DNA from: Hydrogenoanaerobacterium saccharovorans | GTDB taxonomy: Bacteria > Bacillota > Clostridia > Oscillospirales > Ruminococcaceae | NCBI RefSeq assembly: GCF_003814745.1 | Contig: NZ_RKRD01000003.1 | Coordinates: 62,001-126,000, forward strand | Direction of reading: 5' to 3' | Length of the DNA stretch: 64,000 bases | In this document: positions 12,293 through 21,818 of the stretch, one piece after another | Layout of the letters: each line of letters opens with the position of its first letter | How positions within the stretch are numbered: position 1 is the first letter of the stretch | Position numbers and translations under genes: made by a program | The notes under the pieces: model-generated | Database searches by the model: none | What the model saw: only the letters and a program-made list of their open reading frames with translations | What the model was told of the DNA's origin: nothing

Positions 12293-13309
12293 ATGACCTA
12301 TCAGGAAATAATGGAAAATGCACGCAAAAACATGGGCGGCTTTTGCAACGCTTGTAAAGAATGCAACGGCGTTGTATGCAAAACAAAAATCCCCGGCCCC
12401 GGGGCAAAAGGGACGGGCGAGGTGTTTCAGCGCAACTATGCAAAGCTGCAAGAGATTAAAATTAATCTGGACACCATTTTTGAAGATGAGCCGGTGGATA
12501 CCTCGGTGGAACTGTTCGGTAAAAAATTTCGGTATCCTGTATTTGCTGCACCCATTGGTGCTATGAAACTGCACTACGGCGAGATGCACGACGATATTAC
12601 CTACAATGTGGAACTGGTTGCCGGCTGTAAAGACGCAGGAATTGCGGCATTCACGGGTGATGGTATCAACCCCCAGGTGTATGGCGGTGCACTCCAATCG
12701 ATTAAGGCGGCGGGCGGTATTGGTGTGCCTACCATCAAGCCGTGGGATGTGGAACTGGTAAAGGAAAAAATCAGACAAGCAGAAGAGGCAGATGCCATGG
12801 CGGTTGCAACCGATATTGATGCTTCCGGTTTGGCACTGCTCAAAAACGTGCCCACACCCGTATCCCCTAAATCGGTGGCAGAACTGCGCGAAATTACTCA
12901 AAGTACCAAGCTGCCCGTTATCGTTAAAGGTATTATGACGGTGCGCGGTGCGCTCAAAGCACTGGAGGCAGGGGCATACGGTATTGTAATTTCCAACCAT
13001 GGCGGGCGCGTGCTCGATCAAACCCCCGCGACTGTCGAGGTGCTCCCCGCTATAGCACAAGCGGTGGGCGGCAGGATGAAAATTTTCATTGATGGCGGCA
13101 TCCGTACGGGCTTGGATGTATTCAAGGTGCTTGCTTTGGGTGCCGATGCCGTGCTGATTGGCAGACCTTACGTGACCGCTGTTTACGGCGGCGGTGCCGA
13201 GGGCGCTGTGGTATATACGCAAAAGGTAGGCATCGAACTTGCCGAAACTATGGCGATGACAGGGGCAAACAAGCTTTCGGATATCAACAAGGAGATGCTT
13301 TACCTGTAA
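12293..13309 (+). CDS. FMN-dependent alpha-hydroxy-acid dehydrogenase with N-terminal Cys4 motif
   Basis: A TIM-barrel flavoenzyme of the lactate/glycolate oxidase family. The catalytic segment SNHGGRVLDQTPA (His and Arg) and the FMN phosphate site DGGIRTGLDVFKVLALGAD are intact. The start is the ATG behind AGGAGG; an in-frame ATG 18 bases upstream lies before that site. Unlike classic lactate oxidases it begins with four cysteines, C18-x2-C21-x2-C24-x4-C29, which could hold an Fe-S cluster or zinc. Similar N-termini occur in homologues from anaerobes. Its electron acceptor and substrate are unknown. The neighbouring Rrf2 regulator with IscR-type ligands would fit control of a cluster-containing enzyme. 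Confidence 0.85.
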   Translation: MTYQEIMENARKNMGGFCNACKECNGVVCKTKIPGPGAKGTGEVFQRNYAKLQEIKINLDTIFEDEPVDTSVELFGKKFRYPVFAAPIGAMKLHYGEMHDDITYNVELVAGCKDAGIAAFTGDGINPQVYGGALQSIKAAGGIGVPTIKPWDVELVKEKIRQAEEADAMAVATDIDASGLALLKNVPTPVSPKSVAELREITQSTKLPVIVKGIMTVRGALKALEAGAYGIVISNHGGRVLDQTPATVEVLPAIAQAVGGRMKIFIDGGIRTGLDVFKVLALGADAVLIGRPYVTAVYGGGAEGAVVYTQKVGIELAETMAMTGANKLSDINKEMLYL

Positions 13310-13337
13310 GCGCTCACATACCTATGCTATTCTGAGA

Positions 13338-13601
13338 TTGGTAGTGATAATTGGCATAGGCATCGGTGCAGTTTTGTTCCTTTCGTTAACCGGTGTGGCG
13401 TTTGCCGATCATGCATCCGTGTATCATGGCAAGGATAATCAAGTTGTTGTAGTTCACTCAATTTCAGATGACCGAGTGGACAATGGCACCTTGGCATCGG
13501 GACAAGATGACGTGGCTGTTGGGGATGTGATTAATGAACAAACCGGAGAAATGGTATTCGCTATCAACCAAAACGGTTCTTATATTACTATGGTACCATG
13601 A
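13338..13601 (+). CDS. Small exported protein, unrecognised
   Basis: An 87-residue frame starting at TTG: a hydrophobic leader (VVIIGIGIGAVLFLSLTGVAFA) ending in a signal-peptidase-like AFA, then about 60 polar residues with no family I recognise. No good ribosome binding site or ATG is visible, and the frame stays open upstream, so the start is uncertain and the gene may be a remnant. It begins 29 bases after the dehydrogenase stop and could be read from the same transcript. Confidence 0.4.
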   Translation: MVVIIGIGIGAVLFLSLTGVAFADHASVYHGKDNQVVVVHSISDDRVDNGTLASGQDDVAVGDVINEQTGEMVFAINQNGSYITMVP

Positions 13602-13635
13602 ATAGCAACTGAATTATTGCAATTTTTAATGTGAG

Positions 13636-13977
13636 GTGCTCCTGATTAAAAAACCGTTTATTTTGCTGATATGTGTCACGGTACTTGTAACGATGGTAAA
13701 AATAATGAGTATACCACAGAAAGCGCCTGTTGTAAGTGTTGATTTGCGTGTTACAGAGACAACCGAAAACAGTTGTACGATATATTGGGGTGTCCAAAAC
13801 AAATCAGATTATGACATTCATTTTCAAAAAGGAACTATTGCAATTTGCAAGGTGGATGGAAATAATTATGAATTACGGGGCAGTGGAGCTGTTACTAAAC
13901 TTAATCCGCAAGAAAAATATGAGGCACAGTATACAGTGAAAAACTTATCCAAGGGCTACCATACCATAGATAGCTGA
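13636..13977 (+). CDS. Small membrane-anchored beta-sandwich-like protein, unrecognised
   Basis: A frame of up to 113 residues from GTG. It has one N-terminal membrane segment (PFILLICVTVLVTMV), then an extracellular part with the feel of an immunoglobulin-like domain: CTIYWGVQNKSDYDI, then alternating polar and hydrophobic strands. The start is ambiguous: a GAGGTG site would favour the rare ATT at 13645. It ends abruptly, so a truncation is possible. It lies 34 bases after the preceding small exported gene, and a terminator 120 bases downstream closes the unit. Confidence 0.45.
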   Translation: MLLIKKPFILLICVTVLVTMVKIMSIPQKAPVVSVDLRVTETTENSCTIYWGVQNKSDYDIHFQKGTIAICKVDGNNYELRGSGAVTKLNPQEKYEAQYTVKNLSKGYHTIDS

Positions 13978-14097
13978 ATGCAAAGAAAACACAACAGCCA
14001 ACTATCAAACGACAGTTAAAATAGAGTAATTTTATGGATTATACTACGCAAAAAAACAGAGAACGGTTGCAACGTCCCCTGCTGAATGATGTTATTA

Positions 14098-14126
14098 AGA
14101 GAGTACCGCATGGTACTCTCTTTTTG
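14098..14126 (+). terminator. Intrinsic terminator
   Basis: A 10-bp stem (AGAGAGTACC) around a 4-base loop, followed by T5 on the plus strand. It ends the rightward unit and lies between convergent genes. Confidence 0.8.
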
Positions 14127-14138
14127 TATGTAAACGGT

Positions 14139-15089
14139 TTATCCTACAAGCGGCGGAACAATGCTGAACAACAGTACAAACAGAGGTAGTGTCAGCATAG
14201 AAAGTAAGGTGGAAACCGCTAAAATCTCTGCGCCGTGCGTGCTGTCGTACCCCAGCTTTGAAATCAGCAGAACGGAGCTTGCTGCTGTTGGGCAGGCACA
14301 TGCAATGATATGCGAAAATGCAGCGGTGTCTGCACCCGGGAACATAGAGGCAATGGGCAGACATTTCAGCAGTACAAGCATAATCAGCGGTAACAAAACC
14401 AAGCGAATCATGGTGGAAAAATAAACTTTTGAATCGGTAACGGCAACCTTAAAGTTTACCTGCGATAAAAATACACCTGTAATAATCATTGCGAGCGGGG
14501 TGTTAAGGTCTGCAACAAAACTTACGGTATCTCCCAGCACTCCGGGCAGACGCAGCCCGGTAAAAAACAGTACCAAACCAATTGTAAGCCCAATCATGGC
14601 GGGGTTACCAAGCAGGTTTTTGGCTTTGATACGTTTTTGTGCAGTCAGTGTCATAACACCATGTGTCCATGTCAGTACATTGAACACACCAATAAAAGCC
14701 GCGCCGTAAAACACACCATCGTCACCCAGCGTTGCCTGCAGCAGCGGTACCCCCATAAAGCCGCAGTTGGAATAAACTGCAGCAAGAATTTCTACACGGT
14801 AAGCATTGCCTTCGCGCTTTTTCACTAAAAAATGGCTTACAGCAATTGCAATGATGTGGAATACGATAGCGAGTGCAAAAGCCAGCATCAGCCCTTTTAA
14901 CTTATTCGGGTTAAAGTCTTGCTGATAGGCGCGAATAAGCAGTGCCGGCATTACAATCGTAAGAAGCAATCCCGAAAAATTTCGGGCAGATTCTTGTGTG
15001 AGCATTTTTGTTTTGGCAGTATAAAATCCAATTCCCATCAGCAAAAACATAACCGCTACTTGTTTGATGACTATTAGTACAATCTCCAT
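14139..15089 (-). CDS. AEC-family permease (auxin efflux carrier type)
   Basis: A 316-residue hydrophobic protein with the AEC layout of two five-helix halves around a central loop. PALLIRAYQQDF in the first half, NCGFMGVPLLQATLG in the middle and CPTAASSVLL near the end are typical motifs. Bacterial members transport malate, malonate or other small organic anions; the substrate here is unknown. I start at the ATG following AAAGGATT, not at the ATG 135 bases upstream, because MEIVLIVIKQV is the usual N-terminus. A second AEC gene of identical length lies at 21.8 kb. Confidence 0.88.
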   Translation of the reverse strand: MEIVLIVIKQVAVMFLLMGIGFYTAKTKMLTQESARNFSGLLLTIVMPALLIRAYQQDFNPNKLKGLMLAFALAIVFHIIAIAVSHFLVKKREGNAYRVEILAAVYSNCGFMGVPLLQATLGDDGVFYGAAFIGVFNVLTWTHGVMTLTAQKRIKAKNLLGNPAMIGLTIGLVLFFTGLRLPGVLGDTVSFVADLNTPLAMIITGVFLSQVNFKVAVTDSKVYFSTMIRLVLLPLIMLVLLKCLPIASMFPGADTAAFSHIIACACPTAASSVLLISKLGYDSTHGAEILAVSTLLSMLTLPLFVLLFSIVPPLVG

Positions 15090-15612
15090 AATCACAATCC
15101 TTTTGGTTTTTGGTGGTTTCTGATTAAAAAACCAAAACCTTTGTCTTTTTCCGATGCAAAAGTCAAACAGCGGTATTAAATGCTCGAAATGCGGCAAGTG
15201 CTTTTTGCTTTTTATTAACTGCACATGATACGGCAGATTTATGTTTCAGAAAACCCCATAAATTTCTGTTCTAAACACAACTTTTTTATAATACTCTAAG
15301 TAGTTGATTTTTACAATAAGTAAGAGTAATCTTTGTAAGATTTGTTACAAAGATAATTATTTAGTCAATTAATTTGCAGCATAAATCAGTAGCTATGTAC
15401 AAAGAAATATGGCATTCTTTGTTCAGAAAAACGGTTTTTCGCGTATCCGTTTCTGATGTTTTCGACATGACAGTTTTGTTATAATAAGATTTGTGCAAAA
15501 ATTGGAGACTTGCCCTTTCAAAAACGTCAGAAAATATCAACATTGTTGTGCAAGGTACACAAAATTACGAAATGCAACAAGTCTGAATTTACTAGAGTTA
15601 TACAATTAATAC
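15090..15612. other. Gene-free AT-rich gap
   Basis: About 520 bases between the AEC permease and the glycogen operon promoter. Only short unsupported frames are present, including a 60-codon one on the minus strand without a ribosome binding site. It presumably holds the leftward AEC promoter, but I cannot place it. Confidence 0.5.
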
Positions 15613-15737
15613 TTGAAAACCTACCCAATAAATGCTATGATTTAGTAAAAGAAAAGAGGGCAAAGTGCTCTTAGCCGCATTGGCTTATCTCAGGGCAGAT
15701 ACCATGCGCCGGCGAGTATGGATAGGGGGAATTTCCA
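15613..15737 (+). promoter_or_regulatory. glgBCDA promoter and folded leader
   Basis: TTGAAA and TATGAT, separated by exactly 17 bases (15613-15641), make a good sigma-A promoter. The roughly 90-base leader that follows can form three consecutive hairpins: GAGGGC/GCTCTT, AGCC/GGCT, and TATCT/AGATA followed by ACCAT/ATGGT-type pairing. AGGGGG is the ribosome binding site. I recognise no riboswitch class and see no T-rich terminator in the leader. Confidence 0.65.
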
Positions 15738-17771
15738 ATGGTTAAAGCTGCAAAAAAACTCAATTTGCCGTTGTACCTGTTTCATCAGGGTACAAACTAT
15801 AAGGCGTACGAGTTTCTAGGTGCGCATCCGCATAAAAAGGGCAGGGCCCAAGGGGTTATGTTTCGTACATGGGCGCCTGCTGCATCCGCAGTTTCTGTTG
15901 TAGGCGATTTTAATGAATGGGAACCGACTGCAACCCCTATGAAACCTATCAGCGAAGATGGTGTGTGGGAGGCATTTGCAACCGGAATCAAGCCTTTTGA
16001 CAACTACAAGTTTTGTATTACCACAGCAAAGGGCGAGCAGCTATTCAAATCCGACCCTTATGCGTTCCATGCTGAAACTCGCCCGGGTACAGCATCCAAG
16101 TACATAGATATCAATGGCTATAGTTGGGGAGATAACGAGTGGTTTGAGAAAAAGCAGGGCTTTAACATTTACCATTCCCCCGTGAATATTTATGAAGTGC
16201 ACCTTGGTTCATGGCGCCGCTATGAGGATGGCAACAGTTTTGATTATAATAAAATGGCTTCTGAACTCATACCATATGTAAAAGATTTAGGGTATACCCA
16301 TATTGAGATTATGCCAATTACCGAGCACCCGTACGATGGTTCTTGGGGTTACCAGGTAACAGGTTATTTTGCGCCTACCTCACGTTTTGGTAAACCGGCA
16401 GATTTTATGAGTTTTGTCGACCAGTGCCATCAGGCTGGTATCGGCGTGATTATGGACTGGGTGCCGGGGCACTTCCCAAAAGATGAAAACGGGCTGTATG
16501 AATTTGACGGCAGCAGCTGCTATGAATATGCCGATCCGCAGAAGAAAGAGCATGATCAATGGGGCACTCGCATCTTTGATTATGGCAAAAATGAGGTTAA
16601 CTCCTTTTTGGTTTCTTCGGCGATGTTTTGGATTGAAAAATACCATATTGACGGAATTCGCGTAGATGCCGTAGCCTCTATGCTGTACCTCGATTATGGG
16701 CGTGAGCAGTGGCAATGGACGCCCAATATCAACGGCGGCAAAGAAAACCTGGAGGCGGTTGCATTTCTGCAAAAGCTGAACAGCGCAGTGCTTACCGAGC
16801 ACCCATCAGCACTGATGATTGCAGAAGAATCTACCTCGTGGCCGCTTGTTACCAAGCCCCCTATGGTGGGCGGATTGGGCTTTAACTTTAAATGGAACAT
16901 GGGCTGGATGAATGATATGCTCACCTATACTTCGCTTGACCCCATTTATCGTGCCTACAACCATGATAAGCTGACGTTCAGCATGTTCTATGCATTCTCC
17001 GAAAATTTTATCTTACCCATCTCACACGATGAGGTGGTGCACGGCAAATGTTCGCTTATCAACAAAATGCCCGGAGAATACGAGGAGAAGTTTGCAGGTA
17101 TGCGCGTATTTTTAGCCTATATGATGGCACATCCCGGCAAAAAGCTGTTGTTTATGGGGCAGGAGTTTGCCCAGTTTAATGAATGGGACTATCAGACAGA
17201 GCTTGATTGGAGTTTGTTCGATTTTGAAAAGCACGAAAAGATGCATGATTTTGTACGTGCAGTCAATCATTTTTACCTTGAGAATGCTTGTATGTGGCAA
17301 ATAGAAGATTCGTGGGATGGGTTTAAATGGATTTCACATGACGACCATGCGCAGAACATTGTATCGTTCCGCAGGATTGATGAGCAAGGTAACGAAGTTG
17401 TGGTTTTATGTAATTTCTGCCCTGTGGGGAGAGAGGCTTACCGCATTGGTGTCCCCGATGCGGCAGCTTATACAGAAGTACTCAGTACCGATGATACAGC
17501 GTTTGGCGGTACGGGTATAAGCAACGGCAAGGTTTTGGTCGAAGACATCGAGATGCACGGCTTTAACCAATCTATTGAATTTCAGGTTCCGCCGCTTTCT
17601 TGCCTGTATTTTAAACCGATAGCAGGGAAAAGAATGCATAAAAAAGCTGTGGAAGAAAAAAGGGCAGCAGGTGCTGCACAGAAAAAAGAAGAAAAAAAGA
17701 AATCATCGAAAAAGAAAAGAGATGAAAAGTCGGGTTTGGCGGTCGATGAAAAAACATCCGAAAGCCGTTAA
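15738..17771 (+). CDS. glgB: 1,4-alpha-glucan branching enzyme
   Basis: GlgB adds alpha-1,6 branches to glycogen. The N-terminal CBM48 module includes [20 protein letters not shown]. The GH13 barrel follows, with nucleophile Asp in DGIRVDAV near residue 310, acid/base Glu in IAEEST near 363 and SHDEVVHGK near 430. The catalytic core ends near residue 635. It is followed by an unusual tail of about 45 residues made mostly of Lys, Glu and Ala, predicted disordered or helical, absent from typical GlgB. First gene of glgB-glgC-glgD-glgA. Confidence 0.97.
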   Translation: MVKAAKKLNLPLYLFHQGTNYKAYEFLGAHPHKKGRAQGVMFRTWAPAASAVSVVGDFNEWEPTATPMKPISEDGVWEAFATGIKPFDNYKFCITTAKGEQLFKSDPYAFHAETRPGTASKYIDINGYSWGDNEWFEKKQGFNIYHSPVNIYEVHLGSWRRYEDGNSFDYNKMASELIPYVKDLGYTHIEIMPITEHPYDGSWGYQVTGYFAPTSRFGKPADFMSFVDQCHQAGIGVIMDWVPGHFPKDENGLYEFDGSSCYEYADPQKKEHDQWGTRIFDYGKNEVNSFLVSSAMFWIEKYHIDGIRVDAVASMLYLDYGREQWQWTPNINGGKENLEAVAFLQKLNSAVLTEHPSALMIAEESTSWPLVTKPPMVGGLGFNFKWNMGWMNDMLTYTSLDPIYRAYNHDKLTFSMFYAFSENFILPISHDEVVHGKCSLINKMPGEYEEKFAGMRVFLAYMMAHPGKKLLFMGQEFAQFNEWDYQTELDWSLFDFEKHEKMHDFVRAVNHFYLENACMWQIEDSWDGFKWISHDDHAQNIVSFRRIDEQGNEVVVLCNFCPVGREAYRIGVPDAAAYTEVLSTDDTAFGGTGISNGKVLVEDIEMHGFNQSIEFQVPPLSCLYFKPIAGKRMHKKAVEEKRAAGAAQKKEEKKKSSKKKRDEKSGLAVDEKTSESR

Positions 17772-17830
17772 ATCAAATAAAAACAATTATTATAAACAGC
17801 AAATGCCATGCATGGATGGGAGAGAGAGTT

Positions 17831-19033
17831 ATGACACGCAAAAAGGAATGTGTAGCAATGCTGCTTGCCGGTGGGCAGGGAAGCAGACTCTACACGCTGA
17901 CCAAGAATCAGGCAAAGCCGGCCGTCCCTTTTGGGGGAAAATACCGCATTATCGATTTTCCTTTGTCAAACTGTGTGCATTCAGGTATCGATACGGTAGG
18001 CGTATTAACGCAATATCAGCCGCTTGAGCTGAACGAGTACATCGGAAGCGGACAGCCGTGGGACCTTGACCGTCTCAACGGGGGCGTTTTTGTATTACCC
18101 CCCTACCAAAAAAGCTCCGGTTCAGATTGGTATAAAGGTACGGCAAACGCAATTTATCAAAATATTCAGTTTATCGAGCGCTACGAGCCCGAATATGTTT
18201 TAATCCTCTCAGGCGACCATATTTATAAAATGGATTATGCCAAGATGCTTAGTGCGCACAAAGAAAAGCAAGCCGACTGTACCATTGCAGTACTTGAGGT
18301 AGAAATGGCAGAAGCTTCGCGCTTTGGTATTATGAATACCAACTCCGACGGCAGCATCTATGAGTTTGATGAAAAACCCGAGCACCCCAAAAGCAATCTG
18401 GCTTCCATGGGTATTTACATATTCACATGGAAAAAGCTCAAAAAGTACCTTGAGCTGGATGAAGCAAACCCTAAATCCAGTAAAGACTTCGGCAAAGATG
18501 TTCTCCCTGCTATGCTGAGCGACGGGCAACGGATGTTTGCGTATAATTTTGAGGGCTACTGGAAGGATGTAGGCACCATTGACAGCCTGTGGGAGGCAAA
18601 TATGGATTTGCTTGACCCCAATGTTCCGCTGGATTTGTACGACCCCACATGGAAAATCTACGCGAGGAACCCCGTAAAACCGCCCCACTTTGTGGCAAAA
18701 GGCGCAGTGGTAGAAAACTCGATTGTCACCGAGGGTTGCTACATAGAAGGCACTTTGGATTTTTCTGTGCTGTTTGCAGGGGTTAAAGTCGAAGACGGTG
18801 CAGTGGTACGCGACAGCATTATTATGCCCGGTGCAGTGATAAAACGGGGTGCGGTAGTAGAATACTCCATTGTTGCAGAGAATGCGGTTATCGGCGAAGG
18901 TGCAAAAATTGGTATGCGCCCCGAAGAATGCGAAGACAAAGATAAATGGGGTGTAGCAGTCATCGGCAGCAAGGTAAAAGTAAGCTGCGGTACAGTGGTT
19001 GCGCCAAAAGCAATGATAGATACAGATATTTGA
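17831..19033 (+). CDS. glgC: Glucose-1-phosphate adenylyltransferase, catalytic subunit
   Basis: GlgC makes ADP-glucose, the committed step of glycogen synthesis. Its 400 residues start with the nucleotide-binding signature [20 protein letters not shown] and contain [14 protein letters not shown], the glucose-1-P region [12 protein letters not shown], and a C-terminal left-handed beta-helix. I use the ATG behind GGGAGAGAGAG; the in-frame ATG 15 bases upstream overlaps that site. It is followed after 16 bases by glgD, the non-catalytic partner. Confidence 0.96.
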   Translation: MTRKKECVAMLLAGGQGSRLYTLTKNQAKPAVPFGGKYRIIDFPLSNCVHSGIDTVGVLTQYQPLELNEYIGSGQPWDLDRLNGGVFVLPPYQKSSGSDWYKGTANAIYQNIQFIERYEPEYVLILSGDHIYKMDYAKMLSAHKEKQADCTIAVLEVEMAEASRFGIMNTNSDGSIYEFDEKPEHPKSNLASMGIYIFTWKKLKKYLELDEANPKSSKDFGKDVLPAMLSDGQRMFAYNFEGYWKDVGTIDSLWEANMDLLDPNVPLDLYDPTWKIYARNPVKPPHFVAKGAVVENSIVTEGCYIEGTLDFSVLFAGVKVEDGAVVRDSIIMPGAVIKRGAVVEYSIVAENAVIGEGAKIGMRPEECEDKDKWGVAVIGSKVKVSCGTVVAPKAMIDTDI

Positions 19034-19049
19034 AAGGAGAGACGAAGCT

Positions 19050-20174
19050 GTGAAAGAATCAAAGGTATTGGGCATCGTGTTCTCCAATATGCACGATGAA
19101 TATATGGGCGAAATTACGAATAAACGCACAATGGCTTCTGTGCCCTTCGGCGGGCGTTACCGTCTTATCGATTTTACCCTTTCTAATCTGGTGAATTCGG
19201 GTATCGAAGACATCGGCGTTATCACCAAAAGCAATTACCAGTCGCTGATGGACCATCTGGGCAGCGGCAGAGACTGGGATTTGGCACGTAAAAGAGGCGG
19301 GTTGTGTATTTTGCCTCCGTTCTCCAGTGCGAATTCCACTGGCATTTATAAGGGAAGGCTGGATGCATTGGCGGGTATAGGCGGATACATCCGGCACAGT
19401 ACCGCGGAGTACGTTGTGATGGCAGATTGCGATGTCATCAGCAGCATCAACCTAAAGGATGTGCTCAAACAGCACCGTGAAACCGGCGCGGATCTTACAT
19501 TGGTATATAAGCGAGAAAACTGTAAGCTTAACCGTTCCAGCGATACCACGGTATTGAAATTTGATGAAAACGGCAGAGTGAATGACGTTTTAATCAGCCC
19601 CGAACTCAGCGGTGATAATTGCTGCTATTTGGATATTGCGGTAATTGAAAAGAAAAAGCTTGAGCGCATGATTACCGAGGCTGTGGCACGCAACAAAAAG
19701 AGCTTTAAACACGATGTTTTGGTGGCTCAGCACAACCATATCGATATCCGCGGCTATGAGTTTAAAGGCTATGCTGTAAAAATAAACAGCATGAAGGCAT
19801 ACTATAAAGCCAATATGGATCTTTTGAATTACGATGTTCTTTATGAGCTTTTTGCCGCTGATAAACCGGTATACACCAAAGTGCGCGACGAAGCACCCGC
19901 AAAATACGGGCTAAACGCCGCGGTTGCAAACAGCCTTGTAGCCGACGGATGCGTGATTGAAGGTGAAATAGAAAATAGCATCTTGTTCCGCGGTGTAAAG
20001 GTGGGCAAGGGCGCAAAGGTGAAAAACTCCATCGTGATGCAGGGTTGTGACATCGGCGAAAATTCCAATATCGATTACACTATTATCGACAAGGATGTTA
20101 CAGTGCGTGCCGGCAGAAACTTGATGGGCTACAATACCTATCCCGTTTATATTACAAAGGGCAGTAATGTCTGA
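19050..20174 (+). CDS. glgD: ADP-glucose pyrophosphorylase regulatory subunit
   Basis: A 374-residue GlgC paralogue that has lost the catalytic loop. Where GlgC has GGQGSRL it has SNMHDEYMGEITNKRTM, while PFGGRYRLIDFTLSNLVNSG is retained, as is the C-terminal beta-helix (VADGCVIEGEIENSILFRG). In Firmicutes, GlgD forms a heteromer with GlgC and adjusts its activity. The start is GTG with AAAGGAGAG upstream. Confidence 0.93.
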   Translation: MKESKVLGIVFSNMHDEYMGEITNKRTMASVPFGGRYRLIDFTLSNLVNSGIEDIGVITKSNYQSLMDHLGSGRDWDLARKRGGLCILPPFSSANSTGIYKGRLDALAGIGGYIRHSTAEYVVMADCDVISSINLKDVLKQHRETGADLTLVYKRENCKLNRSSDTTVLKFDENGRVNDVLISPELSGDNCCYLDIAVIEKKKLERMITEAVARNKKSFKHDVLVAQHNHIDIRGYEFKGYAVKINSMKAYYKANMDLLNYDVLYELFAADKPVYTKVRDEAPAKYGLNAAVANSLVADGCVIEGEIENSILFRGVKVGKGAKVKNSIVMQGCDIGENSNIDYTIIDKDVTVRAGRNLMGYNTYPVYITKGSNV

Positions 20175-20231
20175 TACAAGAGCCTGCGATAACTCTTATG
20201 TTACCTGCAAGGTGCAACAATTATGGTAAAC

Positions 20232-20258
20232 AGGGGCAGAGCACAGGGTTTTGCCCCT
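20232..20258 (+). promoter_or_regulatory. Intercistronic hairpin between glgD and glgA
   Basis: AGGGGCA pairs with TGCCCCT across a 13-base loop in the 113-base glgD-glgA gap, without a T run. It could be a processing or pausing site that tunes glgA expression. Confidence 0.35.
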
Positions 20259-20287
20259 TATAGACGAAAAGAAGAGGTGGTAACAAT

Positions 20288-21712
20288 ATGAAAATATTAT
20301 ACGCAGCCAGTGAGGCACTCCCGTTTATCGCATCGGGGGGGCTGGCAGATGTAGCAGGCAGCCTGCCAAAGGCAATTCGCAACCGCATGCATGCATGCCG
20401 TGTGGTAATGCCGCTTTACGGTGATATTGACCCTGAACTTCGCGCAAAGATGAAGTATGTAACAAACTTCACTGTAGCGCTTGCGTGGCGCAGGCAGTAT
20501 TGTGGCGTATTCGAATGCACTGTGGACGGTGTTATTTATTACTTCCTCGATAACGAGTATTATTTTAAACGCAACGGCATTTATGGTTTTTATGATGACG
20601 GTGAGCGCTTTGCGTTTTTTGCCAAAGCAATACTCGAAATGGTGAATTTTATTGATTTTGAACCAGAAATTATTCACTGCAACGATTGGCAAACGGCGCT
20701 TGTTCCGGTTTATCTGAACCTGTTTTACAGAAACATTCCAAAGTTTAAAAGAATTAAAACGGTGTTTACCATCCATAACATTCAGTATCAGGGCAAATAC
20801 GGTATGGAGATTGTCACAGACCTGTTGGGTATTCCACAGTATGCATCTACTGTTGTGGAATGTGACGGCTGTGTAAATTATATGAAGGGGGGCATTATCC
20901 AGTGTGATATGGTTTCAACGGTTAGCCCCACTTACGCTGAAGAAATTCTCGACCCGTGGTTTTCGCATGGGCTTGACTCGGTGCTGCGCAACAAACGGCA
21001 CCGCTTGCGGGGTATTCTTAACGGTATTGACGTAAAAAACTACGACCCCGAAACAGACCCTGCCATTTTTAAAAACTACTCGGCGGCAGAACCTGAGCTG
21101 AAAAAGCAGAACAAGGCAGCTTTGCAGCAAGAGTTTGGCCTGCCGATAGAACAAGACAAAATGCTTATTGGTGTGGTGTCTCGCTTGGTGGCGCATAAAG
21201 GGCTGGATCTCATCAAATATATTATGGAGGACTTGCTGCAGCAGGATATTCAGTTGGTGATTTTAGGATCGGGAGATTATTTGTACGAAAACTTCTTTAC
21301 CGAAATGCAGGCACGCCACCCCGACAAGCTGTCTGTCAGGATTGGATTTATTCCGTCTGTTGCACGGCAAATATACGCGGGTGCCGATGCTTTTCTGATG
21401 CCGAGCAAAAGTGAGCCCTGCGGGCTTTCGCAAATGCTTGCGCTGCGTTACGGCACAATTCCCATTGTGCGCGAAACAGGCGGGCTGAAAGATTCTATCA
21501 CTGATTTTGGCGATGAAAACGGCAATGGCTTTACATTTAAAACTTATAATGCACACGATATGCTTGGTGCAATCCTGCGCTGTAAAGAAAAGTTCGATTA
21601 TAAACCCGAATGGGACGAACTCGTAAAACATGCTCTTGAGTGCGATTGCAGTTGGGGTAAATCGGCAAACGAATACATTAAGCTGTACAAAGAAGTAATT
21701 GGAATCGAATAA
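20288..21712 (+). CDS. glgA: Glycogen synthase (ADP-glucose)
   Basis: GlgA (GT5) extends alpha-1,4-glucan from ADP-glucose. Its 474 residues fit the family. FTIHNIQYQGKYG, SPTYAEEI and the C-terminal donor-site motif SEPCGLSQMLALRYGTIPIV are intact, as is ETGGLKDSI. The N-terminal KTGGL motif is altered: this protein reads PFIASGGLADVAG, so the Lys that contacts the ADP-glucose phosphates is replaced by Ala. Last gene of the glycogen operon; GAGGTGG precedes its ATG. Confidence 0.96.
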   Translation: MKILYAASEALPFIASGGLADVAGSLPKAIRNRMHACRVVMPLYGDIDPELRAKMKYVTNFTVALAWRRQYCGVFECTVDGVIYYFLDNEYYFKRNGIYGFYDDGERFAFFAKAILEMVNFIDFEPEIIHCNDWQTALVPVYLNLFYRNIPKFKRIKTVFTIHNIQYQGKYGMEIVTDLLGIPQYASTVVECDGCVNYMKGGIIQCDMVSTVSPTYAEEILDPWFSHGLDSVLRNKRHRLRGILNGIDVKNYDPETDPAIFKNYSAAEPELKKQNKAALQQEFGLPIEQDKMLIGVVSRLVAHKGLDLIKYIMEDLLQQDIQLVILGSGDYLYENFFTEMQARHPDKLSVRIGFIPSVARQIYAGADAFLMPSKSEPCGLSQMLALRYGTIPIVRETGGLKDSITDFGDENGNGFTFKTYNAHDMLGAILRCKEKFDYKPEWDELVKHALECDCSWGKSANEYIKLYKEVIGIE

Positions 21713-21727
21713 TTTTTATAAAAACAA

Positions 21728-21751
21728 GGGGGCAGATAAATTTCTGCCCCC
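21728..21751 (+). terminator. Strong hairpin after glgA
   Basis: A 9-bp GC-rich stem (GGGGGCAGA) with a 6-base loop starts 15 bases after the glgA stop. There is no T run on the plus strand, so termination may be partial; on the minus strand a T-rich tract follows. Confidence 0.55.
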
Positions 21752-21818
21752 TAAGTTGGTTGACGGCTTGCTGCTTTCGCAGTAAAATAAAGTATTCAAT
21801 GCTGAAATGGGGGAGGAC

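Noticed and set aside
12176..13222. 348-codon minus-strand frame
   Set aside because: Antisense to the FMN dehydrogenase, with Cys/His-rich composition typical of shadow frames.
14034..14190. Small plus-strand frame of about 50 codons
   Set aside because: It reads through the terminator at 14098 and into the antisense of the AEC gene; no ribosome binding site.
18209..19129. 306-codon minus-strand frame
   Set aside because: Antisense to glgC, without a ribosome binding site or domain.
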